Assembly (NCBI RefSeq): GCF_910594005.1
Contig: NC_057818.1
Coordinates: forward strand, 60,276,001-60,340,000
DNA: 64,000 nucleotides
Direction: 5' to 3'
Origin: Cervus elaphus
Taxonomy: Eukaryota > Chordata > Mammalia > Artiodactyla > Cervidae
Shown one piece after another: positions 1-11,002 of this stretch. Both the position numbers and the translations under genes were made by a program. The notes under the pieces are model-generated. The model had not been told where the DNA came from and searched no databases. It worked only from the letters and a program-made list of their open reading frames with translations. The stretch's first letter is position 1. Every line of letters starts with the position of its first letter.

Positions 1-2534
1 TTGGCGTTGATTTATGCAAGTCATCCAATTAATTGGCTCTGATTTGTGCTGACATTTTCTATCATGAGTGATGTGTCCTGTTCTTCCTTTTACGTGTATC
101 TCTTTGAATGTTTTTCCCAAGTATTTTGTCCCATTCCATTTCTCTAACAACATTTTAACTGATCATTCAGTTTAATGGTCTGAAGATTAGGAGAGCACTA
201 GTTTCAAGGTAGAGAAACACCTCAGGGAAGTACAGAATGCAGAGGGACACATAGTTTATGCCGGTCGTTTATGTGTGTGACTTCAGAAAGTCCAGCTTTC
301 CTCAGTGTGAGACCCTGTCTGCCTTCAGGGATCATGGAAATTAAGAAGGCTCTTGGAAACCCTCTTTTAGTCACCTAAGGGTGCTAACTAGAAACTTGTA
401 ATTGTTTCCAGTAATTAACAACTGAGACAGAAGTTTCCAGAAGTGTTCTCAGATCCCAGGCCCACACTCCCATTACTGCTGCAGGTGAGATGATAATTGC
501 AGCTTTGATGGGAGAAGGGGGGAGGACACAGCATCTCAAACCTATATATCAGGATCCAATTGCCTCCCTCCCACACAGACACTGGGTATAATGCCCACCA
601 GGAAGCCCCCTCTTCTGACAGTAGGAAGGTGTCAGGTAAGTGTTTTCCATCTCATTCTAAGCAGCAGTGTCTGTAAGAGAAAGTCAGATCAAGAGTCTGG
701 AGAAGAGATCATATCAGACAAAGGCAATCTTCTGTGTAGTAACTTGATTCAGTGCCAACAGCAGGCAGAAAGCTGGAGTAAGTCTGAGGCATGAGCTGAG
801 CTAATATTGAGAGATGGGTTTCTAGAACCCACAGCAATCTCTGAAGACCCTTCGTGCAATCAAATGTAATCCTCTGACAGTTTCTGTTGTGACTCAATCC
901 AAGTTACAGCAAAACCTGATTTTTAAGGTGCTTAAAAATATTTGTGATGAGAAGGATGCTAGTCCACATTGGGGAAATGTCATTTGTAAATAAGTGTATG
1001 GTCTATCATCTTGGATTTAACTCATTCATGTCCATCAAAGCCTTTTCTAGACAAAGAATGAAACTGCACATGTGACACAATTCCCATAAAGATATTTTTC
1101 TCAACTTAAAAAAAATTGTATTTTGAGTGGCAAAATACATTTGTAAAATCGATCTGCTGTTGAGTCTACCTTACAGGAATTATAGACTCCATGTTCAGGA
1201 TGACTAGAAGTTCACCACTAATCCATACAGGTTTGCAATAAAGTGTATGATGGATCTGAAGAAATCATCTAATCCCATGCAGAAAGTGTATCTAAATGGA
1301 AACAACTTGAATAGAAAGGGTTGCTCCAATCCTGGATGTCTGATGCAATTAGTGTAGACAGTAACTTTGCCTCTACTGAAAACCTCTGTAGTGTGTTAAT
1401 TCTGGTCAGGTTATTGTTATTCTTAGATTTAAAGAACAGTTGACATGGTAATTGCAAGTTAGAGGCAGCAGCTGGTGGTCTCCTAGCATGTTGATTCTTT
1501 TTTGTTTTTAAATAGACTACTATCAATCCAAAAATCCAGTCTCTGAATTTACAAAATACACAAGAATACATGCCTTGCAGATGCTATTTTACATATATGT
1601 CTGGTATGTCAGTGGCATGCACTAATCTTATTTCTTTGTAGCTATTTTTGTTTAGCTCTGGAATTAACAAAGAGATAGGTGTATGAATTGAAAACAATAA
1701 TAATTCAGTTTTTGCTTACCCTCTTTTATCATGTATTAGTATTTTATGGCTGAAAGTTTACAATGTTACTTGTGCTTGGTCAATAATTCCTGTGATGGGT
1801 ACATTGTACCTGCTTTTCAGACATAAAAACATCCTAATACCATCCCAATACTGAGCCATTCTCATCTTCCTGACATTACGTAATCTTGGGCAGGTTCCTG
1901 CCATATGCCATGTTCTACTGCCAGCAGTCCATGTATATGTATTAAGATATCTAAAACCTAACACATAGTACATAGTGCCCTACAGAATAAAGCTTTACAA
2001 AAATGGAATCTTCTTATAATGAAAATATAAAAAACCATGGGTCTAAAATCAAGGTAAGAAGTTGTGAAATCAAAACTAAGCATCGGTATGGATTATTATT
2101 TGAACACAACTAACTGGTTTTCGGCAGAGCTGGTAGTTCAGTGCACTCTCTTGACCAGCCTAATGAGTTTCTAAAGTCCTCACTCTGCCCTGTGCAGCAG
2201 ATCTCAAGAAATATGGAACCTCTCTGTGTTACCTTTCCCTGAAAAAATTGAAGTCACAGAAATCCTGGGCTCGTGGATTTGTGAAGAATGAAGTGATACC
2301 ATGGAGTGCCTTCAGCAAGTAATTCTGCATTTTAAGTGCTCTTTCAGTGTTATACATTGAACCCTTTTAAGGCTACTAGTAGCAGAAAAGCATAAAGCAA
2401 AATCTTCCCAGTGGGACCTGAGGATAAGTGGAGAATATTGGATTTCAATAGACATGATGCATGCAGCCCACGCCTGATGTTCCCATACAGACACTAACTC
2501 ACGAGACAAGTACCAGTGACTGTGAACTGAGAGG
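1..2534 (+). other. 5' flank of V1R duplicon 1
   Basis: There is no gene here. The stretch aligns by eye with the flanks at about 18290-20178, 46480-48353 and 56890-58762, but it is clearly more diverged. It is also about 650 bp longer between the promoter-like block and the receptor start; much of the extra sequence lies at about 780-1560. It lacks the CHR-type SINE that the other three flanks carry: the empty site is near 2140, where the sequence runs directly from the 'cagtgcactctctt' context into the post-SINE sequence. Confidence 0.7.
380..560 (+). promoter_or_regulatory. Candidate V1R promoter, copy 1
   Basis: This block is conserved in all four duplicons although the surrounding flank of copy 1 has diverged. 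It holds two homeodomain-type sites, TAATTG at 399-404 and TAATTA at 412-417, then a TATA-like TATATAT at 543-549, about 131 bp downstream. Homeodomain sites are known features of olfactory-type receptor promoters. That this block is the V1R promoter is inferred from conservation and position only. Confidence 0.4.
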
Positions 2535-3488
2535 ATGGCTAGCAGCTTTCTCATAATAGGCATGATCATCTTACCACAGACCGTGCTTGGAATTCTGGGG
2601 AATTTCTCACTCCTTTGCAGTTATATCATTCTTCACTTCATGGGTTATAGGTTAAGGTCCACAGATTTGATCCTTAAGCACCTGATTGTGGCCAACTCCT
2701 TGGTCCTCCTCTCTAAAGGAGTCCCACACACAATGGCAGTCTTTGGGTAAAAGCATATCCGCAGTGATGTTGGCTGCAAACTTCTCTTCTTTCTGCACAA
2801 AGTGGGGAGGAGGAGTGTCCATCAGTAGCATCTGCCTCTTGAGTGTCTTTCAGGTGATCACGATCAGTCCCTGGAACTCCAGGTGGGCAGAGCTGAAAGT
2901 AACAGCTCCCAAGTACGTGGTTCCCTCTATTTTCCTGTGTTGGATCCTGCAAATGCTGGTAAATGTCATTTTTCCTATCTACATAAATAGCAAAATGAGT
3001 GATAGAAACAACACAAGCAATAAAGATTTTGGATACTGTTTTACTCTTCTTACTGACCAGAAGACTAGAAAAACCAGACACGCCTTGCCTGCAGCATTGC
3101 TGTTGTTCCCTGATGTTTTATGTTTGGGGCTCACGCTCTGGGCCGGTGGCTCCATGGTTCTCATCGTGTACAGACATAAACAGCAGGTCCAGCACATTCG
3201 TAGGACTTATGCCTCCTCCAGGTCCTCCCCTGAGTCCAGAGCTATTAAATCCATCCTCTCCTCGGGAGCACCTTTGTCTACTTTTATATTCTTTCCTCCA
3301 TCTGTCAAGTTCTTTTGGCTCTTTTTGATCCACCCAGCCGGTTCCTTGTGGACCTCACTATAATCATTGCTGCGTGCTTCCCAACTGTCAGCCCCTTTCT
3401 GCTCATAAGCTATAACTCCAGTGTACACAGGCTCTACTTTGCCTGGAGAAGAAATGCAAAGTCCTCCACTATTATGAGGAAAGTGTAA
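2535..3488 (+). pseudogene. Vomeronasal type-1 receptor pseudogene, copy 1 (VN1R4-like)
   Basis: This is the degraded first copy of the receptor. It opens in frame with the same MASSFLIIGM start as copies 2 and 3. A TAA replaces a serine TCA at 2748-2750, after 71 codons and about the end of TM2. One extra base near 2811, in the run after GTGGGGAGG, shifts the frame; one missing base near 3257 restores it. The last third then runs open to a TAA at 3486-3488. The remainder still encodes recognisable TM3-TM7 and V1R motifs such as ITISPWNSRW and RSSPESRA. It keeps four codons (around KTRKTR, near 3065) that copy 4 also has and copies 2 and 3 lack. Three independent lesions make function very unlikely. 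Confidence 0.95.
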
Positions 3489-4075
3489 ATTTTATTTATT
3501 TCTATAATGAGCCATTGCCAGTTCATTTATTCACCCTCAGACTCCTAATTATAATTTTAATCTCAAGATAGTATTATACTGGACATGCCAAGTGTCTTCT
3601 TAAATATAAAGTCCAATTGAACTATATTGTTATGAAATATGAATACATCAATGAAGTTTTCTTGTAGAAAAGTTCTGATTTATGCAATAAACAGCAGGTC
3701 TAGAAATGATGTGCATATTATAAAGTGTTCAAATGTGTTACTTTCAGTCTAACAAAACGAATTTCCCAGAAATGAAGTAGGTATGGAATTATAGATAAAA
3801 GTATACAAGAAAATGGATCAGTGTGTACAGTCGTCAGAAATAAAACTGAAGAAATTAATGTCCTCACAGAGTAAAGAATATCCTGGTTAGCACTCGAAGA
3901 TAAAATCAGGTAAGAGTTTGGGAGATAGTTACAAGTTTATAGTTAACATTTTTATGAGAGATGGCAGTATTTATTAGAAAGAGTCTTGCAGGAAGATTCA
4001 CATATTAAAATATTTTCATGCAGAAATGAGCAGTTTGAAGTGAAGCACAATAAAAAAAAACACTGAAAGAAAACT
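3489..4075 (+). other. 3' flank of V1R copy 1
   Basis: No gene is seen. The sequence is AT-rich and aligns with the flanks after copies 2 (21121-21335 and 21758-21885) and 3 (49296-49900). Copy 2 has lost the middle of this stretch to an L1 fragment. Putative polyadenylation hexamers (AATAAA) occur, for example near 3685, but none can be assigned. Confidence 0.6.
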
Positions 4076-5440
4076 ATATTTCAGTAGATTTTTAAACTGA
4101 AATATATTTGACATATAACATTGTGTAAATTTAAAATGTAAGATTTGGTAATTTGTTACATGTAAATATTGTAATATGACTGCCATTACAACCACATATC
4201 ACAATGCAGAACTCTTTTATGTTAAATTTTTCATTGAATTATAGTTGATTTACTGTATTATAGTAGTGCAGAGGTACAACATTGTGGCTCAATATATAGG
4301 TTATTTTTTTTAAGCTATTATGAACTGTTGGCTATATTCCCTGTGCTGTAAAGTATGTCCTTGTAGTTTATTTATTTTACACATAGTAGTGTGTACTTCT
4401 GAATCTTTACTCTGTCTTGCCCCTTCCCACTTTCTCTCCCCAGTAAACACTAGTTTATTCTCTATGTGTGAGAGTCTCTTTCTACATCATTATTTTCATC
4501 TTTTTGTACTAGTTTTAGATTCCATATGTCAAGTGATAATATAAAGTATTTGTCTTTCTCTGTCTGACTTAATTCATGAAACAGAATGATATCCAGGTCC
4601 ATCTATGTTAGACGCAGCAAAATTTTATCCTTAAGGGGTGAGGAATATTCCATTGTGTGTGTGTGTGTGTGTGTGGGTGTGCATGTGTGTCTGTCTGTGT
4701 ACTGAATTCATTAGTTAGTTTTTTGGTGGAGATATTACGGTTTTCTATATAAGGTATCATTTCTCTATAGTAGTGACAGTGTTACTTCTTCTCTTAGGCG
4801 TTGGATGTCTCTTATTACATTTTTGTCCACATGCTGTGGCTAGGACCTCCCCCTGTTAAACCAGAGTGGCAAGAGTGAGCATCCTTCCCTTGGTCCTGAT
4901 TTTAGAGGAAAAAGCTTTCAGATATCTACCTCTATGGGTTTGCATAAATGACCTTTATTATGTTGAGATGTATTTCCTCTATGCCCATTTTTCTGAGAGT
5001 ATTTACCATGAATGGATGTTAGATTTTTTTGATGCTTTTTCTACATCTGTTGACACAATCTTGTGTTTCTCTTCCTTTTTTTAATGTGGTGTATCACATG
5101 GATTGATTTGTGGATTTTTAAATATCCTTGCATCTCTGGAAGAATGCTACGTGATAATCATTTATGATACACTTTATAGATTGTTGAATTCCGTCTGCTA
5201 ATATTTTCTTGAAAACTTTTTTCAACTATATTCATCAAGAAAATGATCTTTAATTTTCTGTAGGGTCTCTTTATAGTACTGATAGCAGTGTAGAGATAGT
5301 CTGATAGAATAAATTTAAGAGTGTTCCCCTCCTCTTCAATTTTTTGGAATAATTTAAGAAGGATAGATGTTATTTTAAAAATTATTTCATAGGATCACAT
5401 GTGACATGCTCAAATCCTGGACATTTTTTTCTGGGAGGTT
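4076..5440 (-). mobile_element. Old L1 fragment, antisense (duplicon 1)
   Basis: The stretch reads as the reverse complement of an L1 3'UTR and ORF2 C-terminus (to about 4655), then jumps to the ORF2 reverse-transcriptase region (about 4715-5390). The intervening part of ORF2 is missing. The same join occurs in duplicons 2 and 3, so the deletion predates those duplications. A TG-rich microsatellite lies exactly at the join. No coding capacity remains. Confidence 0.85.
4654..4704. repeat. Interrupted (TG)n microsatellite, duplicon 1
   Basis: About ten pure TG units are followed by an interrupted tail (gggtgtgcatgtgtgtctg). It is paralogous to the TG arrays at 22468-22496 and 50475-50518 and is the shortest and most interrupted of the three. 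Confidence 0.9.
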
Positions 5441-5447
5441 TTTTATT

Positions 5448-6106
5448 CAGTTCAGTTCAGTTCAGTCGCTCAGTCATGTCCGACTCTTTGCAACCCCATG
5501 AACTGCAGTACACCAAGCCTCCCTGTCCATCACCAACTCCCGGAATTTACCCAAACTCGAGTCCATCGATTCAGTGATGCCATCCAACCATCTCACCCTC
5601 TTTCATCCCCTTCTCCTTCTGCCTTAAATCTTTCCCAGCATCAGGGTCTGTTCCAATGAGTCAGCTCTTCACATCAGGTGGCCAAAGTTTTCGAGTTTCA
5701 GGTTGAACATCAGTTCTTCCAGTGAATATTCAGGACTGATTTCCTTTAGGATGGATTGGTTGGATCTCCTTGCAGGCCAAGGGACTCTCAAGAATCTTCT
5801 TCAATACCACAGTTTAAAAGCATCAATTCTTCAGCACTCAGCTTTCTTTATAGTCCAACTCTCACATAAATACATGACTACTGGAGAAACCATCGCCTTG
5901 ACTAGATGGACCTTTGTGGACAAAGTCATGTGTCTGCTTTTTAATATGTGGTCTAGGTTGGTCATAACTTTCCTTCCAAGGAGTAAGCATCTTTTAATTT
6001 CATGGCTGCAACCACCATCTGCAGTGATTTTGGAGCCCCCCAACATAAAGTCAGCCACTGTTTCCCCATCTATTTGCCATGAAGTGATGGGACCAGATGC
6101 CTTTTC
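5448..6106 (-). mobile_element. BovB LINE 3' portion, antisense
   Basis: It begins with the CAGTTCAGTT repeats and the 'cgctcagtcatgtccgactctttg' type sequence that mark the 3' end of BovB read backwards. It continues through the C-terminal coding region (reverse frame 5831-6256 covers part) and stops near 6106, where L1 sequence begins. The paralogous element in the tail of duplicon 2 was split by the retrovirus, and the one in duplicon 3 is cut at the 51787 junction. Confidence 0.9.
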
Positions 6107-9100
6107 TTCAAAAAGGACAACTTTCCAATATTGAACCAGGAAGAAATAGATAATCTCAACAGACCCATCACAAGCATGGAAATTGAAACTGTAATCAGAA
6201 ATCTTCCAACAAACAAAAGCCCAAGACCAGATGGCTTCACAGCTGAATTCTACCAAAAATTTAGAAAAGAACTAATGCCTATCCTACTCAAACTCTTCCA
6301 GAAAATTGAAGAAGAAGGTAAACTTCCAAACTCATTCTATGACACCACCATCACCTTAATAGAAAAAGCTGACAAAGATGCCACAAAAAAGAAAATTATA
6401 GCCCAATATCACTGATGAATATAGATACAAAATCCTTAACAAAATTCTAGCAAACAGAATCCAAGAACATATTAAAAAGATCATATATCATGACCAAGTG
6501 GGCTTTATCCCAGGAATGCAAGGATTCTTTAAATCTGCAAATCAATCCATGTAATACACCACATTAACAAATTGAAAGGTAAAACCATATGATTATCTCA
6601 ATAGATGCAGAGAAAGCCGATGACAAAATTCAAGATCCATTTATGATAAAATCCCTCCAGAAAGTAGGAAGAGAAGGAACACACCTCAACATAATAAAAG
6701 CTATATATGACAAACCCACAGCAAACATTATCCTCAGTGGTGAAAAAACTGAAAGCACTTTCCCTAAAATCAGGAGCAAGACAAGGGTGCCCACTCTCAC
6801 CACTATTATTCAACATAGTTTTGGAAGTGTTGGCCACAGCAATCAGAGCAGAAAAAGAAATAAAAGGAATCCAGATTGGAAAAGAAGTAAAACTCTCACT
6901 GCAGACGACATGATCCTCTACAGAGAAAATCCTAAAGACTCTTCCAGAAAATTGCTACAGCTAATCAATGAATACAGTAATGTTGCAGGATATAAAATTA
7001 ACACACAGAAATCCCTTGCATTTCTATATGCTAACAATGAGAAAAGAGAAAGAGAAATTAAGGAAACAATACCATTCACCATTACAATGAAAAGAATAAA
7101 ATACTTAGGAGCATATCTACCTAAAGAAATGAAAGACCTATATATAGAAAACTATAAACTACTGGTGAAAGAAATCAAAGAGGACACACATAGATGGAGA
7201 AATATACCGTGTTCATGGATTGGAAGAATCAATATAGTGAAAATAAGTATACTACCCAAAGCAATCTATAGATTCAATGCAATCCCTCTCAAGCTACCAA
7301 CGGCATTTTTCAGAGAACTAGAACAAATGACTTCACAATTTGTATCGATATACAAAAAACCTCGAATGGTCAAAGCAATCTTGAGAAAGAAGAATGGAAC
7401 TGGAGGAATCAACCTGCCTGACTTCAGTCTCTTCTACAAAGCCACAGTCATCAAGACAGTGTGGTACTGGCACAAAAACAGCAATATAGATCAATGGAAC
7501 AAAATAGAAAGTCCAGAGATCAATCCACACACTTATGGATGCCTTATCTTTGACAAAGAAGGCAAGAATATACAACGGAGAAAAGACAATCTCTTTAACA
7601 AGTTTTGCTGGAAAAACTGGTCAACCACACGTAAAGGAATGAAACTAGAACACTTTCTAACACCATACACAAAAATAAACCCAAAATGGATTAAAGATCT
7701 AAATGTAAGACCAGAAACTATAAAACTCCTAGAGGAAAACATAGACAAAACCCTCTCTGGCATAAACCACAGCAGGATCCTCTATGACCCACCTCCCAGA
7801 ATATTGGAAATTAAAGCAAAAATAAAAAATGGGACCTAATTAAAATTAAAAGGTTCTGCACAACAAAGGAAACTATAAGCAAGGTGAAAGACAGCCTTCA
7901 TAATGGGAGAAAATCATAGCAAATGAAGCAATGGACAAAGAATTAATCTCAAAAATATACAAGCAATTCCTACAGCACAATTCCAGAAAAATAAAAGACC
8001 CAATCAAAAAGTGGGCCAAAGAACTAAACAGACATTTCTCTAAAGAAGACATACAGATGGCTAACAAACACATGAAAAGATGCTCAACATCACTCATCAT
8101 CAGAGAAATGAAAATCAAAACCACGATGAGGTACCATTTCACGCCAGTCAGGATGGCTGCTATCCAAAAGTCTACAAGCAATAAATGCTGGAGAGGGTGT
8201 GGAGAAAAGGGAACCCTCTTACACTGTTGGTGAGAATGCAAACTAGTACAGCCACTATGGAGAACAGTGTGGAGATTCCTTAGAAAACTGGAAATAGAAC
8301 TGCCATATGACCCAGCAATCCCACTCCTGGGCATACACACTGAGGAAACCATAATTGAAAGAGACACTTGCACCCCAATGTTCATCGCAGCACTGTCTAT
8401 AATTGCCAGGTGATGGAAGCAACCTAGATGCCCATCAGCAGACGAATGGATAAGAAAGCTGTGGTATGTGTATACAATGGAATATTACTCAGCCATTAAA
8501 AAGAATACATTTGAATCAGTTCTAATGAGGTGGATGAAACTGGAGCCCATTTTACAGAGTAAAGTAAGCCAGAAGGAAAAACACCACCCACGTCTCTTTA
8601 TGTCTCCTTCATTGGCAGGAGGGTTCTTTACCACTAGTACCACCTGGGAAGCCCCAGTATTTTAGTTTCCATACATATGTGATATAACATGGTATTTGTC
8701 ATTCTCTTTCTGGCTTACTCCCTTTAGTATGGTCATCTCGAACTCTATCCAGGTTGCTGCAAATGGCATTATTTCATTCTTTCATTGGCTGAGTTGTATT
8801 CCATATATATATATGTAACACATATATATGGAATTTAGAAAGATGGTAACGATAACCCTGTGTGCGAGACAGCAAAAGAGACACAGATGTATAGAAGAGT
8901 CTTTTGGACTCTGTGGGAGAGGGTGAGGATGGGATGATATGGGAGAACGGCAATGAAACATGTAAATTATCATATGTGAAATGAATCGACAGTCCAGGTT
9001 CTATGCATGAGACAGGATGCTAGGGGCTGGCACACTGGGATGACCCAGAGAGACAGGATGGGGAGGGATGTGGGAGGGGTATTCAGGATGGGGAACACAT

Positions 9101-9205
9101 GTACACCCATGTTGGATTCATGTCAATGTATGACAAAACCCACTGCAAAGTGGTGAAGTGATTAGCCCCCAACTAATAAAAATAAATGAAAAAAAAAAAG
9201 TAGAA
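6107..9205 (+). mobile_element. 5'-truncated L1 with degraded ORF2
   Basis: A sense L1 starts in the ORF2 reverse-transcriptase region. Open pieces at 6131-6415, 6589-7839 (416 codons) and 7931-8233 match L1 ORF2, including NKSPRPDGFTAEFY, a remnant of the active site (ADDMILY; the preceding Phe-Ala context is damaged near 6895) and the GINLPDF / TVIKTVWYWHK region. The ORF2 C-terminus is broken by a foreign insert at 8586-8815. The 3'UTR runs to an A-rich tail at 9180-9205. The 5' edge abuts antisense BovB and the 3' edge abuts the old L1 head of duplicon 2. I see no target-site duplication, as expected if the element sits at a rearranged duplicon junction. Confidence 0.9.
8586..8815. other. 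Copied segment inserted in the L1 (donor-like block 10360-10576)
   Basis: About 217 bp here (8586-8802) nearly match 10360-10576: the end of a Bov-tA SINE plus the adjoining antisense old L1, in the same orientation. The copy begins and ends at unrelated points in both elements, followed by a short (AT)n stretch before L1 sequence resumes at about 8816. The insert replaces roughly 15 bp of L1. Diagnostic bases, such as ATAACATGG near 8690 and the GGTCATCTCG context, match the 10.4 kb block better than its paralogue at 40861-41075. Confidence 0.85.
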
Positions 9206-9214
9206 AAAAAAATA

Positions 9215-9430
9215 CCTATGCTTCCCAAGCACATCCAAAAAAACTGAAGAGTAGAGAATGCTTCTTACCTCATTTAATGAGGCCAACATCACTCTGATAC
9301 CAAAAGCACAAAATGGCAATATATATAAAGAAAATTACAGGCCAGAATCTCTCACAAACATAGATGCAAGAACCCTCACAAAATATTAGAAAATTGTATG
9401 CAACAATACATTGAAAGACTCATATGGACC
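9215..9430 (+). mobile_element. Old L1 ORF2 remnant, sense (head of duplicon 2)
   Basis: The sequence parallels L1 ORF2 around the 'gaggccaacatcactctgataccaaaa' region and matches 39714-39930 in duplicon 3. It has indels and stops. The 100 bp after it (9431-9530) are shared with duplicon 3 but match no family I recognise. Confidence 0.75.
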
Positions 9431-9530
9431 CAAATTCAGCTTGGTAACATCTACTTGTAGGAAGGAGGAGCTGGAAATGAAGGACGTGGCAGAGGACCCA
9501 TTCAAGAATTCCACAATTTGTCATCTAATC

Positions 9531-9875
9531 ATAGCTTCCCTGGTAGCTCAGCTGGTAAACAATCCACCTGCAATGCAGGAAACCCCAGTATAATTCCTAG
9601 GTCAGGAAGATCAAGTGGAGAAGAGATAGGCTACCCATTCCAGGATTGTTGGGCTTCCCTGGTGACTCAGATGGTAAAGAATCTGCCTGCAATGCAAGAG
9701 ACCTGGATTCAATCCCTGGGTTGGGGAGATTCCCTGGAGTAAGGAATGCATACCCAATCTAGTCTTCTGGCTTAGAGATTTCCACGGAGAGAGGAGCCTG
9801 GCAGTCTACAGTCCATGGGGTCTCAAAGAGTTAGCTACGACTGGGCGACTTTCACTTCACTTCATATCTGACACA
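9531..9875 (+). mobile_element. BOV-A2 type SINE
   Basis: Two related monomers lie in tandem, each starting 'gcttccctggt' and each with 'ctgcaatgca'. They are followed by the 'agtccatggggtctcaaagagtta' tail and a CACTTCACTTCA end. The paralogue is at 40031-40372. Confidence 0.85.
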
Positions 9876-10195
9876 TTCAGTTTTTTAAAATTTATTTTAC
9901 TGATATATAGTGTTGATTTATAGTATGATGTCAATGTCTGCTGTACTGCAAGGTGATTCAGTGACAATCTTTTTCATATTCTTTCACATCATGACTTATC
10001 ACAAGATAGTAACTATATTTCTATGTCCTACGCAGTAGGACATTGTTCTTGATACATTCTGTGTTTAATAGTTTTCATCTACTAATCTCAAGCTCCCAAT
10101 GCATCTTTCCCCCACCTTCCCCCTTGAGAACCACAATTCAGTTTTATAGGTCCATGAGTCTGTTTCTTTTTTCATTGATAAGTTCATGTGTGTCA
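9876..10195 (-). mobile_element. Old L1 3'UTR remnant, antisense (left part)
   Basis: This is the reverse complement of an artiodactyl L1 3' region, with its 'ttattttactgatatatag' and 'cacaagatagtaacta' landmarks. It is interrupted by the Bov-tA SINE at 10196 and resumes at 10434. The paralogue is 40375-40693. Confidence 0.75.
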
Positions 10196-10433
10196 TGTTT
10201 TCACTCACTGAGTTGCTTCAGTCATGTCCAACCCTTCAGACTGCAGCCTACCAGATTTCTCTGTCCATGAGGATTCTCCAGGCAAGAGTACTGGAGTGGG
10301 TTGCTATGCACTACTCAGGGAATCTTCCTGACCCAAGTAGTGGATCAAACTTGGACGGAACCCACGTCTCTTTATGTCGCCTTCATTGGCAGGAGGGTTC
10401 TTTACCACTAGTACCACCTGGGAAGCCCCAGGA
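10196..10433 (+). mobile_element. Bov-tA SINE
   Basis: It shows the Bov-tA landmarks 'gagttgcttcagtcatgtcc', 'gattctccaggcaagagtac' and 'ttctttaccactagtacc', ending 'cctgggaagcccca'. It is inserted in the antisense old L1. The paralogue is 40694-40932. Confidence 0.85.
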
Positions 10434-10620
10434 TTTTAGTTTCCATACATAAATGATATAACATGGTATTTGTCATTCTCTTTCTGGCTTACTCCCCTTA
10501 GTATGGTCATCTCGAACTCTATCCAGGTTGCTGCAAATGGCATTATTTCATTCTTTTCATGGCTGAGTTGTATTCCGTTGTACACATACACCACATAGTA
10601 TTTAATCAGTCAGGGTTACT
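10434..10620 (-). mobile_element. Old L1 3' remnant, antisense (right part)
   Basis: This continues the element at 9876-10195 past the SINE, with 'ggtatttgtcattctctttc' and 'gctgcaaatggcattatttc' as landmarks. Part of it was copied into the L1 at 8586-8802. Confidence 0.75.
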
Positions 10621-10983
10621 TTCTAATTTCAGCTCGGGGAAAAATATCTTGCTTATTTAACATACCTTCAAAACTGTTTTAAAAGTAAAGGAGGAAAGAT
10701 ACAATTTTGGGGAAATAACACTCAACAGCATTCTCCCTCTTCCTTCACAATATCAGCCATAGGATGAAAACACAGGGTCAGGAAGACAGGCTGTTTACGG
10801 GTGTCCAGTGATTCAGGTGTTGGGGAGTGATGTCAGCTCATTGTGTACAAAGTCTGCTGTGTTATTCAATATTTCCTATACCTCAAAGAAATTCTATGCC
10901 TTTCTTCTGATATGATGAAAATATTTTTATGTGTTCTTGTATTTCTGAAACATACCATTTTAAATGCAGATATACACGTCTTT
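10621..10983. other. Duplicon head sequence without recognised features
   Basis: This stretch is shared with 41115-41495 in duplicon 3. It contains only short open frames, and I recognise no gene or repeat family in it. Confidence 0.5.
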
Positions 10984-11002
10984 AAACCCTTTAAGCTTTA
11001 CT

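Noticed and set aside
2713..3081. Antisense open frames within the V1R copies
   Set aside because: They are shadows of the receptor frame and occur at the same place in all copies because of codon composition.
5448..5470. Short direct repeats (CAGTT units) as a CRISPR or satellite
   Set aside because: They are the normal terminal repeats at the 3' end of BovB and recur at each BovB copy.
6589..7839. A 416-codon open frame as a host gene
   Set aside because: It is L1 ORF2 (reverse transcriptase and C-terminal region) with a damaged active site, flanked by other L1 pieces.
9531..9875. tRNA genes in the SINE-derived blocks
   Set aside because: Bov-tA, BOV-A2 and CHR SINEs derive from tRNA, but these copies do not keep a complete cloverleaf; they are SINEs.
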